From the NCBI RefSeq assembly GCF_907165205.1, contig NC_058191.1, positions 16,494,501-16,558,500 of the forward strand: DNA of 64,000 nt, written 5' to 3'. Of the stretch, positions 41,863 through 52,219 are shown piece by piece (position 1 is the stretch's first letter; each line of letters begins with the position of its first letter). Below the pieces are notes generated by a model. It worked only from the letters and a program-made list of their open reading frames with translations, was not told where the DNA came from and ran no database searches. The position numbers were made by a program, and so were the translations under genes. The stretch comes from Coccinella septempunctata (lineage: Eukaryota > Arthropoda > Insecta > Coleoptera > Coccinellidae).

Positions 41863-43235
41863 CTAACAATCTGACGGATGAAACGGTTTTAAATCCTTTA
41901 CATGAATATTGGTGATTTTCTTACCACTGTCATCTTTCAGGTCATAAACAACGGGTGAAATTACTTTCACAACGGTATACGGACCAGAGAACTTCGGAGC
42001 CAACTTGGCTGCAAAGCTATCAACGGCGGACGACAGCGGATTAGCACGGCGCAGAACTCTATCACCGACATGGAAACGAACTTCTCTTCGACGTAGGTTG
42101 TAATGGTGAGCTTGCTGCTCAAATGCAAGGTACAACCTGGTATTGACAAACTCATAGGCCTCCTGAAGATGACGGATTTGTTCTGTACGGTGAGTAAGAT
42201 TTACTTTACTTTCTTCCGGGCTTCTGTTTGTCTCCTCGGTGTCTTCCTCTTGGGTGTTTGACGAGTAGATTGCCTTTGGAACTGTTAGTTCCCTTCCATA
42301 GTTCAGGAATGCCGGTGTAAATCCTGTAGATTCTTGTTTTGCGGTGTTCAGGGCGAAAGTTAGTTCACCTAATTTCTCATCCCAAGTACGGTGATCGGCT
42401 TCACAGAACTGACCTATCATAGTGTTCAACGTACGATTGGCTCGTTCTACGGCGTTGCACTGTGGTGTATACGGAGGGGTGAAACGGTGAGCAATGTTTA
42501 GCTCTCGGAGACTGTTTTTGAACAGTCTACTGTCATACTGTACCCCGTTGTCGGATATCACCAGTTTCGGACAGCCATATCGGAGTATAACTTGTTCATA
42601 TAGGGCTGAATAAACGGTTTTGGCGGTGGCTTTCCGCAACGGACGGCATTCAACCCATTTCGTGAAACGATCCTGCATCACCACTACGTAAGAATTTCCC
42701 TTCTTGGAACGGGGGAGTGGCCCAACCACATCTGTACAGACCTCTTGGAACGGTGCATCAGTCATTCTATGTGGTTGCATTTTTCCAGGCGTCTTCTGTT
42801 GTGGTACTTTGTACCTTTGACAGGATGGGCAGTTCCTTACGTATTTTGCGACATCTCTGAACATCCCTGGCCAGTAATAATTCCGGGCTAGCCGAGAGAT
42901 GGTTTTGGAGATTCCCAGGTGACCAGCTAATTCAGAATCGTGATTTTCTTTCAGGACCTCCAGTCGTTGTTCGGTGGGTACACAGAGCTTCCATGGTTGT
43001 CCGGCTCCAACTTCAGTAAAGTCGGAAGAGTCCCAGAAGTGACGATACAGTTTCCCATCCTCAACGGCGAAGTCAGGGAAATCTTCTGGGTCTCTTTGTA
43101 CCTCTTGGAGCTTTTTGTTGTACCAACTGCAGCGAACTTCGACGTCGGCCAGGCATACGGAATCTACAGACGGTAACGGGTTTCGGGACAGACTGTCGGC
43201 GACTTTGTTCAGGGCACCTTTCCGGTATTGGACTT
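41863..43235 (-). pseudogene. pol, integrase part (after frameshift)
   Basis: In the frame that follows the deletion: end of the RNase H linker (ADSLSRNPLP), HHCC zinc finger (H...H near 42940, CPSC of NCPSCQRYK near 42830), then the catalytic core with TDVVGP (Asp), SDNGVQYDS (Asp) and, 35 residues later, the Glu of PQCNAVERANRT, a DD35E core. The C-terminal GPY-like SGPYTVVKV and KPFH end lie at 41863. The integrase itself is undamaged. Its first ATG in frame (42864) is internal, so it depends on pol readthrough that this copy cannot make. It would insert cDNA, giving the 4-bp duplication. Confidence 0.92.
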
Positions 43236-45127
43236 CCGGACGGTGACTTGATGGAATTCAGCCATTTCAGACTCATGTGGTCGGAAATTACGGTGAAATG
43301 AAATCCTTCCAGGTATGGTCGCAGTTTCTCTATTGAGAAAACAATGGCGAGACATTCCTTTTCGGACACAGAGTAATTTCTTTCGGCGGTGTTCAAGGTA
43401 CGGCTGACATAGGCGATCACCCTTTCCTCTCCATCAAGAACTTGGGTCAGGGCTCCTCCAAGGCCTACGTCACTGGCGTCTGTTTGTAGGACGAACGGTT
43501 GATTGAAATCCGGACAGGCCAGTATCGGTGATTCGGTCAGTTTTTGTTTCAGGAGGTCGAACGCTTTTTGTTGTTCCTCACCCCACTTCCAGCGTGGTTT
43601 CTTCTTTAACAGGTGGGTCAACGGTGCAACGACATCGGAAAAGTTCTCTATAAAACGACGGTACCAGCTAGCAACTCCCAGAAAACGGCGCAATTCACGG
43701 ATAGTTTTCGGCGCTGGGAATGCTACGATAGAGGAAACTTTATCCGGGTCGGTACGGATTCCTTCGGAAGTCACGACATGTCCTAGGTATTTTAGGGATT
43801 TTCGCACAAAGTCACACTTTTCGGGGTTGAGACGAAGATTGGCTTCTCTCAACCGCCGGAATACTTCTCTTAAGTTCTCCAGGTGCTCCTCGAAAGTTTC
43901 CCCCAGGACAACTATGTCGTCCAGGTAAGCGAACGCCTCCGGTTCCATTTCTGGGCCAATAACGGTGTCTAAGAATCTCTGGAATGTGGCTGGACTAGCG
44001 TGAAGACCAAACGGCATAACGGTGAACTGGAACAATCCCCTTCCTGGAACTGTGAAGGCAGTAATCGGACGGCTTTCCTTTGCTAACGGTATCTGCCAAT
44101 ATCCTTGTTTCAGATCCAGTGTGGAGATGTATTTGGCCTTACGCAGTTTGTCCAGAATCCCAGAAATGTACGGCAACGGGTATGCATCTTTTACAGACAC
44201 TTGGTTGACGGCACGGAAGTCGATGCAAAAACGGTATTTCCCGTCTTTCTTCCTGACCAATACTACCGGTGAACTCCACGGTGACTTGGAGGGTTCAATC
44301 ACTCCCTCAGCCAGCATACGGTCTACTTCCTGATTGAAGATCTCCTGCATTTTCGGGTTTAGGGGTCGGTATCGTTGTTTGATCGGTTCGGTACCCGGTT
44401 TCAGTTTGATCTTATGTTCAATCAGGTCGGTTGTACCATATAGGTCCTCAAACTTCTTTAATTCTTCTTTCAGAAATGCCTCCAGCTCCTGTTTCTGAGA
44501 CTCCGTCAACTCCAACAGGTGTTCTTCGGCGGTGTGAACTTCTGCGGTGGTTTCGACAGTAGTCATCGGTTTCGAGATCAGACGGCCTTCCAGAAAGCAC
44601 TCGGCGGTACTGAGATTTACGGAAAACTTGAAAGTCGACAGAACATCCATCCCCAGAATAATGTCAACCGGTAAGTTTGGTACCAGTAAGAATTTCAAAT
44701 CAGGCAGTGTGTAATCGGAAATTTGCACGGTGGTGGTGTACAGTTTCGGTGTGACGGTGGTTTGTCCGTTCGCTATTACTGCGAAACTGTTGTGCATTGT
44801 TTGTCCTGTGATTCCTTTACTTTCACACTGATCGGATACGGCCTGACTGCAGAAACTCCTGGTCGCTCCGGTATCTATCAGTGCTCGGAAGTGTTTGCCG
44901 GCTATTCTGACCTCTACTAACGGACGGTTATCATTACAGGTAGTCGGTGCCAGTGGAGTCAAGATTCCGGGAGATGTGGTCGACTCCGCCTCCAATCCCC
45001 CCTTCAGTTTCCCGAACACGGACAGTCTCGTGAGAGAATGTTTTCCCTCTGGCATCGGGAACAGAAGATTTTCGGTGGCCTGCGACATTCTCGACGCATG
45101 TGGCCATATCCACCACATCGGAAACAC
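43235..45127 (-). pseudogene. pol, protease-RT-RNase H part
   Basis: Aspartic protease LIDTGATRSFC (D85), RT with FCIDFRAVNQV, MPFGLHASPATFQR and YLDD (401-404), RNase H TDAS (D550), E591 and SDHMSLKW (D616). The frame is -1 relative to gag and overlaps its last ~120 bases; no ATG at its start, fitting -1 frameshift expression, though I cannot name a convincing slippery site. After SPSG (codon 631, near 43235) the sequence jumps to what should be about 15 residues later in another frame: a deletion of roughly 43-44 bp. The former frame runs on nonsensically to 43073. Confidence 0.92.
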
Positions 45128-46845
45128 TGTGTCTGGAAGGACACTCTCCTCCCTGAAGGTGGTTCCGTCCGGTCAGCGGGGCTATTTTCGGCTGGACGGC
45201 GGGGTGGCGGTGTTGCAGGTCTGGATCGACCTTCGGACCTGTCTCCAGAAGTCGGACGGTGAGATTCCTGTCGCTGGGATATTGACTCTCTGGGCTTGGG
45301 TGGCTCTGGGCGGCTTTCCCTCGGCTGGGAAAGTCGTGTCTGGTTGGCTGGTGTCGGCGGCGATTCCCTGTGATCGATTGTTTGGTGAACCTGCTCTCCG
45401 GTGTCCATAGGAAAGCCTGCTTGGTATCGGTTCAGTTGACGGGGACTATACGTCAGGTGAGGTTCCTCCACAAAACCTGGTTTGGAGGGTGGCCGGGTGT
45501 ACTGGCTCATCTGCCACTGGACCAGTTCAAAAACTTTTCCCTTACGGAGAAGTTCATCATAAGTTTTGGTCTCCTGGAAGGCCAAGGCTTGCTGTAAGGG
45601 CGGGATCAACCTCTGTCGGATAAGTCGGATCTGCTCCACCTCGGATGGTTTTGCATAGGTGAGTTTCTGGAACAAGTTCTGCATCCGGGTAACATATAGA
45701 AGCAACTTTTCTTCAGGGCCTTGTGTTCGCCTTTTTATTTCCTCCAACAGATTCTCCTCGTAATTAACTGGCAGAAATGCTTCTTTTAGCTGGTTGCTAA
45801 AATCCTCCCAGTCCTCGAAAGTACCTCTCCGGGGAATGAACCAATCCCTTGCATCCTTTCTCAGCAATTCATACACTGATTCGAAAACTTGTTCCAGGGA
45901 CACTTTACGGGATTCAGCCAGTCTCTCCACTTCTTCAAGAAATCCGGTCACACTACCAGTGCCATCAAAGGAGATGTTCCATTTGTGTACCGGAACAGTT
46001 GGTACTGTTGATCGAGACTCCGGTTCTGATCTGGCAGGTGTTGTGATAATTGGCCGGTCAGAACTTATCCACGGTGCAGGTAAGTGTGGAAAAGACACCC
46101 TTCGTGTGGAATTAACCCATCTACTTTGTGTCGGACCCTCAGGTGTTGTTGTCCCACAGTCCTGTGACTGTGTGAGAGGTATCGCTGGTAATTGTTGTAG
46201 TAATGCTCTACATGTCTGCCTTGTCTCATTCATGACCCGTTCTAATGTTGGATTTCTTACAGGTGTACCGGTACGTGAGACATTAACTACAGCAGGAGGA
46301 TCGACACCATCTCCTAAGTCGATAAGTGATGTCTCAACCTTTGATAACCTCTCCGGTTGGATCGGTGACATCCCAGGTGAACTGGGCACCTCCTCATCCA
46401 GAAGAGACCTCTGACCTCGGTTGGATGTCTGCGGCTGTTCATGATCACTCCTCCTACGCAGCTCCTCCAGTGCCTCCAACGCCTTATCTGTAGTCGCCTT
46501 CATTTGTTCAGTCAATTGTAACTGTGTTGTGTCTGCGGTGACAATAAAGTTCAGCCTGCCTTGAATGTGTATTAATCTGGTGTAAATTCGCGAAAATTCG
46601 TTAGCCGCATTACTATGATTGAAGTTCTGAAGGGATTCCACCAAATCGGTTAGTTTATTTTGACAGATCTCAATCTCGGAGGCGGGATTCAATGATGTTG
46701 GGGGTAGTAGAGGTTCATTAGACTGAAGCACTTGTCGTAGCAGACTCCGTTTAGTCATCACAGTACCGGGTATCGATTGTCCCCTCAGTTGTAATTCGAA
46801 TGTAAGTTCATCACTGAGTAACCGGTTCACATCCATGTTCGACAT
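45004..46845 (-). CDS. gag polyprotein of the LTR retrotransposon (613 aa)
   Basis: First in-frame ATG at 46845 (MSNMDVNRLL); a TTG further up is open but unlikely. N-terminal helical region, Ser/Thr/Pro-rich middle, then a capsid-like retrotransposon gag domain about residues 300-450 (WNISFDGTG, RDWFIPRRGTFEDWEDF, KEAFLPVNYEENL). A Pro/Arg-rich stretch is followed by C-terminal knuckle CFRCGGYGHMRREC (from residue ~574) and a FCSRC...RDCPC pair, ending at 45004. The extra CXXC/CXC pair after the CCHC is the signature shared with the accessory proteins. Frame intact. Forms the particle and binds element RNA. Confidence 0.9.
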   Translation of the reverse strand: MSNMDVNRLLSDELTFELQLRGQSIPGTVMTKRSLLRQVLQSNEPLLPPTSLNPASEIEICQNKLTDLVESLQNFNHSNAANEFSRIYTRLIHIQGRLNFIVTADTTQLQLTEQMKATTDKALEALEELRRRSDHEQPQTSNRGQRSLLDEEVPSSPGMSPIQPERLSKVETSLIDLGDGVDPPAVVNVSRTGTPVRNPTLERVMNETRQTCRALLQQLPAIPLTQSQDCGTTTPEGPTQSRWVNSTRRVSFPHLPAPWISSDRPIITTPARSEPESRSTVPTVPVHKWNISFDGTGSVTGFLEEVERLAESRKVSLEQVFESVYELLRKDARDWFIPRRGTFEDWEDFSNQLKEAFLPVNYEENLLEEIKRRTQGPEEKLLLYVTRMQNLFQKLTYAKPSEVEQIRLIRQRLIPPLQQALAFQETKTYDELLRKGKVFELVQWQMSQYTRPPSKPGFVEEPHLTYSPRQLNRYQAGFPMDTGEQVHQTIDHRESPPTPANQTRLSQPRESRPEPPKPRESISQRQESHRPTSGDRSEGRSRPATPPPRRPAENSPADRTEPPSGRRVSFQTQCFRCGGYGHMRRECRRPPKIFCSRCQRENILSRDCPCSGN

Positions 46846-47893
46846 ATTATTTTCAACTAAGTCTGATTCAGAACGCACCAATATTTCACACTCGGTATGT
46901 CTTTCACAATCCGCTTAAGTTCTAAGTCCAACCCGGTAAGTTAATCGTTAGCCAACCTATTCACTTAAGTTCGAAGTGGGTATCGGTGTACCCCAAACAA
47001 AAATTAAGTCTAAGTCCCGGTGTATCAGAAAAAAAGTCTAAGTCCCGGCGCACCAAAAACAATCTAAGTCCCGATGTATCACAAAAAAAAATTTTCAAAA
47101 ATTTTTTTAAAGTCCAACGTTACTCGAAAAAAATTTCTATCAGTCCCACTAAAGTCCGAAAATATTCGAGAACTACCGCACACAATCGCAAGTCACTTCG
47201 TATAGTCCGAAAAAAACTCCTGAAATTCGAACACCACCAAAACGCACAGGTTAAATTTCCAAAAATTTTTCAAAGTTCAATAGCCAGAAAATAAATCACA
47301 ATAATTGACTTTCAGTTTTCAGAAAAATCAGAAATAATCGGTAAGTTTCAACAGTACAGGTCAAAAGAAAATAGCAAACAGGTAGATAGGTTATCAACAG
47401 GTAATAGGTGATTCCCTATTGAACCGATAGGTAAATCACACCTATTAAATTTTACCAATTGCGACAATAAATTTTCATTAATTTTTCAAAGTCCGGAAAT
47501 TCACTCACCTTCAATGTGAAATTAAAACAGTTCAATTCAATAAATCAGAAATATGCAATTAGAAATCGGAAATAATTTTCACTGATATAACGGCGGAATA
47601 ACAGTTCAGTTCTCAACAACTCAATACAGTAATCGGCAAAAAGAATAATCACAAATTATTTTCAACGGGGTTCAACAGTAGGAAAATTTTCAAAATATAG
47701 TCCAATTCAATTCACAGTATAACAGTTCAATACAGAGAGGCAGGGAATAAAACACAGTTCAAGTTTATTTTTCACAGTTTTCCGTTCAAGGAATAGTTAC
47801 TCACTGTTCTGAGGTTTTACTCACTGTTTCGGGAATTCACTCACTGTCCGGTTAATGTCTCTCACCTCAGTTGTTTCCTGGTAGATTCTGAAC
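46846..47893 (-). other. 5' leader of the LTR retrotransposon
   Basis: About 1 kb between primer site and gag ATG, A/T-rich with runs of A on the plus strand near 47080-47100. On the minus strand, donor-like AG/GTGAGT at about 47508 and AG/GTGAGA at about 47865 are the most consensus-like splice donors. Repeated CACTCACTGT words near 47805-47850. No coding. Confidence 0.55.
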
Positions 47894-47913
47894 GGTCCCT
47901 GCTCGTTGCGCCA
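47894..47913 (-). promoter_or_regulatory. Primer-binding site
   Basis: Four bases (AAAA) inside the 5' LTR edge the minus strand reads TGGCGCAACGAGCAGGGACC. TGG pairs with the CCA end of a tRNA. The donor tRNA is not assigned; TGGCG starts fit tRNAs with a G discriminator base such as some tRNA-Ser. Confidence 0.7.
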
Positions 47914-47917
47914 TTTT

Positions 47918-49289
47918 TGTAACGGGGTTTTCTTCGGTGGACTCGAGCGCCAGCTATTCTTTAAGGGAGAATAGCAAACCTACCCTGGCAGCTACTAGCC
48001 GGAGACAGGGTTCCCTTGTGTCTAGGATGTTAGCGACGCACAATGATAGGCAGAATCAACGTATACAACTTTTATTTGTCGATTCGAAAAAGGGGAACAC
48101 AACTAGCACTCTTACACAATTCAGTGACTCGAAATCGGTGAGATTTACAGGGCAAAAACTAACGGAATAACAATGGATCCGATCTCAACGGTATACGGGG
48201 GTTAACGGAGTTGTTCGCCAGCCAGAACCTGAGACGTACACTTGACGGACAGATATTGGACTTCAGCCGGGTTAGGGGATAAAAGACAGCACAGAAATAC
48301 GACGGCTCACCTTCAGGCTCGTTCGGCACTCCCCGGGCCTCCGCACCAGCAGAATGCCTCCCTAACCGTAAAGGTGAACACCGGAACGGGGTAAAAAGAC
48401 GGGAACTGGGGAAAGGGTGTGTCACCCCAAAGTGTCCTCGGTACCCCCTGGGCGTCCGCACCTGCAGGGTACTTTAACGACAGTAGGGGTGAACTAGATA
48501 AGACGGGAAATTTCGGGAAAGGGTGAGCCACCCCAAAGTGTCTTCGGTACCCCCTGGGCGTACGCACCTGCAGGGTACTTTAATGACAGTAGGGGCGGAA
48601 CTCAGACTCGGGTATGAGAGACGGAAAACTGAAGTTCCAACATTAAAAAAAAAATATAACGGCGTGTCGTCTTACCTTTGGCTTGGCCACTTGCACTCGC
48701 GAAACAAAAAAAGTAATTCGCCCCAACGGCGGTGAATGAGGAAAAAGCAAAAAAAAAAAAGAACTTGAACTCTAATATAAAGAAACAAAAAAAATCTTCT
48801 GGAAAACTCCGGCGGACGGCACTAATGATCGCAATTATCAAGTCGACAGTCAGGAAATCTTAAGTGAAAAACGTAGGTCGCAAGTCAACAGACAGAAAAT
48901 AAATCGTGAGTGAAGTGGCCTGCGGGGGAACATCTGATTTTATACCCACAGGGGGGGTGCGGAAATCAGATGTGCCCGACAGTCGAAATTCGGTAATTTT
49001 GCGTCGATGAAAACGTCTTAATTTCGACTTATCTGTGCTAGCAAACCAAAAAAACTCGGTTATCTTCCAATTCAGGATGTTTTATACGGTGCGACATCGT
49101 TGTTAGGAAATAAAAACGGAATAAAAACGGTACGGTATGTTTACAATTCCGAACGATGTCGAAATCCTGAATTGGCAATTCGAAAAGATTTCTCGGAAAT
49201 TAATTCGAAACAAAATTATTTAAAAAGGAAAACTAAAATAATTATTCTAAAATGAGGGAATAGGTTGGAAAACCCATTTTCTCATTACA
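47918..49289 (-). repeat. LTR (5' LTR in element sense), 1372 bp
   Basis: Partner of 36618-37993. Differences seen: C-to-T-type change at 48307 (GGCTCACC versus GGCGCACC), shorter A run near 49050, GTTGTTAGG versus GTTTTTAGG, GGCAATTCG versus GGAAATTCG, and AAAATAATT versus ACATAATT. Promoter elements were not identified with confidence. Confidence 0.95.
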
Positions 49290-50185
49290 GTGTATTAAAT
49301 GGAAAATAAAACTCAACAGACAAAAGAGCCAAGCGACATTACTGCAGAAGAGGAGACTACGAACTACAACAAATCTAGAGGTAGATGGAGAAGAAATCGA
49401 ATGGAAAAACGAAGCAAAATATTTAGGTATCACCCTAGACAAAGGTCTAACATGGAGAAGCCATATCAAACAAGCCGTTGACAAAACATAGGCAGCGATG
49501 AATATGCTCTACCCGCTGATAGGTAGAAAGAGCCACATGTCAAATGAGAGAAAATTGAAACTAATCAAAGCCGTTGCTAGACCGCAACTGACTTATGGAT
49601 CAGGTGCTTGGGGATTCGCGGCAAAGAGCCATATACAATGAATTCAGGCAACAGAAAACAAGCTACTACGATATGGTATAGATGCGCCTTGGTTTGTCAG
49701 GAACAAACAGATATATCGAGATTTGGAGTGGGAAACCATCACCGAATTTATGAAGAGGAAAGCTGAAAAGTTATTCGAAACAGCGAAGGAACATCCAAAC
49801 GAAGAACTCAGGAGACTAGTGGACTACGATCCGGAGGAAGACAGAAGAAGAATGAGAATTTACAAAAGAGACCGAGAGATCAATTGAGGAGAGATTAAAA
49901 TGAGTACGACAACTTATTAAAACTATACTAAGAAGAGATATCCGAAATGGACGAACATGAAAACCCTAGCACGACAATGTGCAAGAAGAAATCAACCGAT
50001 TAAGGGATAAATGGTTTATAGGCAAATGCCCGGAACCAACAAAAAGCAGGTTAGGTTTAGTGGGTCGCGAACTCAGGAGAGTGAGTAACCCCACAGTGTT
50101 CCCTAGAAATGGGTTCCTCTGGGCGAGAGATAGAGCCCCGTGTTTTCACGGTCGCAGATTCCCCCTGCTTAAAAAAAAAAAAAAA
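49290..50185 (+). mobile_element. 5'-truncated Jockey-A, right piece
   Basis: Starts with the duplicated GTGT and continues the RT C-terminal region (CIKWKIKLN, DGEEIEWKNEAKYLGITLD) to 49891, the 3' UTR, and a poly(A) at 50171-50185 followed by the target duplicate CTACAGTT (50186-50193). Stops: ACATAG near 49486 and a TGA near 49640. The same insertion is present, without the LTR element, at 6488-7432. Confidence 0.9.
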
Positions 50186-50470
50186 CTACAGTTAAAGACG
50201 GTATAAAAATCATCGCGTCAACCGTAGATGATTTTAGAAAAATCACTACATTCTTCGAGCAGCATGGTAAAGAATTTTTTTCCTACCAAATGGAGGAGGA
50301 GAAGAAGATATATGCCGTTATTAGGCATTTACCAACCGACGCTGATATTGCGTTGATTAAGTACGACCTGATATTCCAGGGAATATCAGACGCTGAGGTG
50401 TCCAGAATGACATCGACAATGACAAAGAAGCCAATACCTCTCTACATGGTTAAAACCCAGAAAAAGGCTC
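50184..50470 (+). pseudogene. Jockey gag fragment, right half
   Basis: VKDGIKIIAST, EEEKKIYAVIRHLPTDADIAL and SRMTSTMTKKPIPLYMVKTQKKA; continuation of 36468-36566. It joins composite-unit sequence through the shared word GGCTCTTGTCAAGG near 50466-50479. Orthologous within the duplication to 6207-6487. Confidence 0.88.
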
Positions 50471-50872
50471 TTGTCAAGGTTCATGGATATTCTTGTCATA
50501 AGTTATTATTCCGAAAGTTGAGTCTCCTTGATCGAACAATTCATGATAAATAGAACTTATTCTTTTATTCATTGACCATCAAAATTCGATCCAAATCTCG
50601 AAACTCTACACAATTTTTGAACTGAGATATACGTATTGAGTTTCATTCAGTTCGATAATTCAGATAGGAATTAAGATTTCTGTGGTCAATTCTGCAAAGT
50701 GTGATATGAATTTCTCAAAAACCGTTTGATCATTTCGACCCAAATCTTGAAACTTTACATAGTTTTCGAATTGAGATGCACATGTTGAATTTCATATCGA
50801 TAGTTCTGATAGGAATTGAGATTTCAGAGGTCAATTCGGCAAAGTGTGATATCAATTTCCCATAAACTGTTG

Positions 50873-51066
50873 CAAGGGCGGATCCAGGATTTTTTTCTGG
50901 GGGGGGGCACAACTGGCAGACGAGCAAAAAAATCAACAGTAACTGTGAGAAATTAACTTCACTTTTATTTTTAAGAGTTCAAGTCAAGTATGTATAGAAA
51001 GATCCGTCCGTCTGGGGGGGGGGGGTGGCACGTGCCCCCGTGCCCCCCCCCCTAAATCCGCCCTTG
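50873..51066. mobile_element. 194-bp hAT-type miniature element
   Basis: Ends CAAGGGCGGAT and ATCCGCCCTTG form the inverted repeat (CAAGGGCGGATCCAGG versus CAAGGGCGGATTTAGG). The 8-bp target AACTGTTG is duplicated at 50865-50872 and 51067-51074. Contains long G runs near 50905 and 51015 and a C run near 51040. No coding. Confidence 0.88.
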
Positions 51067-51299
51067 AACTGTTGGATCAATTCGAGCCAAATTTTGAAAC
51101 TGTACATAGTTTTCGAATTGAGTTGCATATTGAGATGCATGCGAAAACTATGTGCAGTTTCAAGATTTGGTTCGAATTGATCCAATAGTTCCTTAGGAAT
51201 TGAAATGATATTTTGACGGATCGACTACTACTCCGGTTAGCGCATCCACCATTTCGGTTGGTGCAATAAAAGATATTTTTCGGAATGGTATCATTTTAA

Positions 51300-51558
51300 T
51301 AATCCTGCTCCCTGGAGTTGCGGTCGGTCCTGAGTCAGTTCTGGCGGTCATTGATCCCCTATCTCTAACGCAACACACCCTGGAAAAGACCCCCACACGG
51401 CCGCACCTGGAACAGAACTTCGTCCTTTCCCCTCGGCAGTCCTCCCTGTGGTGGCCTTCATTGCCACACCGCCAGCAACTGTGGGGGCCTAACCCCAGGT
51501 AGAAGTGAAGTCCACAGGTCCCCACGGTCCTTTCGAACTGAAATTCAACATGTGCATC
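51300..51558 (-). pseudogene. Zinc-knuckle block copy 11 (3' truncated)
   Basis: CWRCGNEGHHREDC and FCSRCGRVGVFSRVCC are intact, but the Pro-rich tail is cut at ATPGSR and fused directly to the block encoding PTEMVDALTG, so the open frame continues into it (to about 51193). It is the only copy with this in-frame fusion. Confidence 0.68.
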
Positions 51559-51639
51559 TCAATTCGAAAACTGTGTACATACACCAGTGGCGGGCGTGGT
51601 TGCCTGTCGCACTTGAGACTCGGAGGCTGAGAATGACAT

Positions 51640-51920
51640 TGTTTGACCTTAACACTTTGGATTTCTCCAAATAGTGGGACCGATATTAGCCAAGTTGACG
51701 GAAATTTTACGGGCGAATGGTTGGTAAATTATTGCTAAGGACTTGAAATTGAAAGTTTCCTGCGCAATCTCGAGGATTTCAAAGTTTTTTATTTGTACCA
51801 ATTATTGGGTTCATCATTGCATCGTATTTCGGACGAATGCGATATGGAAAATAGGCCGATATGTCATTTTTGACGGACCGAAACAATTCTTCCAAGACTT
51901 GCCGAAGTCGCTCTTGTCAA
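51640..51920 (-). repeat. H1-upstream region of the composite unit
   Basis: Reads as the segment before the H1 ATG in other units (CCAATAATTGG, CGTCAAAAATGACATATCG on the complementary sense), ending near AAGTCGCTCTTGTCAAGG. Confidence 0.8.
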
Positions 51921-52219
51921 GGTATCCATATACAGGGTGTGGCGTAATGAATGGATAATATTGAGCCTGGGGGTAGAGGACTCTATGGCGGTTCAGAAAA
52001 ATATATTTTACGTTCAGTAAAAGGGCCTTGGTTTTCGAGATATTGGAGATTTTCGAAAATTCAAGAGAATTACACCCTACGCCACTCGTTTTGCAGGCAA
52101 GACTCCAAATGAAGGAATTTTTTCAAACTGTTTTTTGGATAGTATTCCTAGATAGATGATCTATCGAATGCAATTCATTATTTTTGAGGGGCATGAATAG
52201 TTCTTTATGAAAAAAAGAA
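51921..52219 (+). repeat. Unclassified interspersed repeat beginning ATACAGGGTGTGGCG
   Basis: About 300 bp unlike the satellite: CAGGGTGTGGCGTAATGAATGG, TTCGAGATATTGGAG, a GAATTACACCCTACGCC word (partial inverse of the start) and an A-run near 52210. Its first ~80 bp also occur, inverted, at 4731-4811. No coding and no clear terminal repeats; class unknown. Confidence 0.55.

Larger units (their letters stand above)
36618..49289 (-). mobile_element. Ty3/Gypsy-type LTR retrotransposon with accessory genes, 12672 bp
   Basis: LTRs at 36618-37993 and 47918-49289 start TGTAAC and end TTACA, more than 99 percent alike by eye. GTGT is duplicated at 36614-36617 and 49290-49293. Transcription sense is minus: primer site at 47894-47913, gag, pol in the -1 frame, then three extra genes, noncoding region, polypurine tract at 37994-38006, 3' LTR. 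Protease DTG, RT YLDD, RNase H and a DD35E integrase in the order PR-RT-RH-IN place it in Ty3/Gypsy. The near-identical LTRs mean recent insertion, yet pol has a frameshifting deletion near 43235. The accessory block between integrase and 3' LTR includes a protein kinase, which I do not know from any described LTR retrotransposon. Confidence 0.95.
50471..51639 (-). repeat. Composite satellite unit (minus), with hAT miniature element
   Basis: GAATTGTTCG block 50470-50550, diverged monomers to 51185, PTEMVDALTG block near 51215-51300, shortened zinc-knuckle block 51300-51558, H1 mini-frame 51559-51639. Interrupted at 50873-51066. Confidence 0.83.

Noticed and set aside
47894..47913. Assignment of the primer site to tRNA-Lys because of the TGGCGC start
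   Set aside because: Only the first bases agree; later bases differ, so the donor tRNA is left open.
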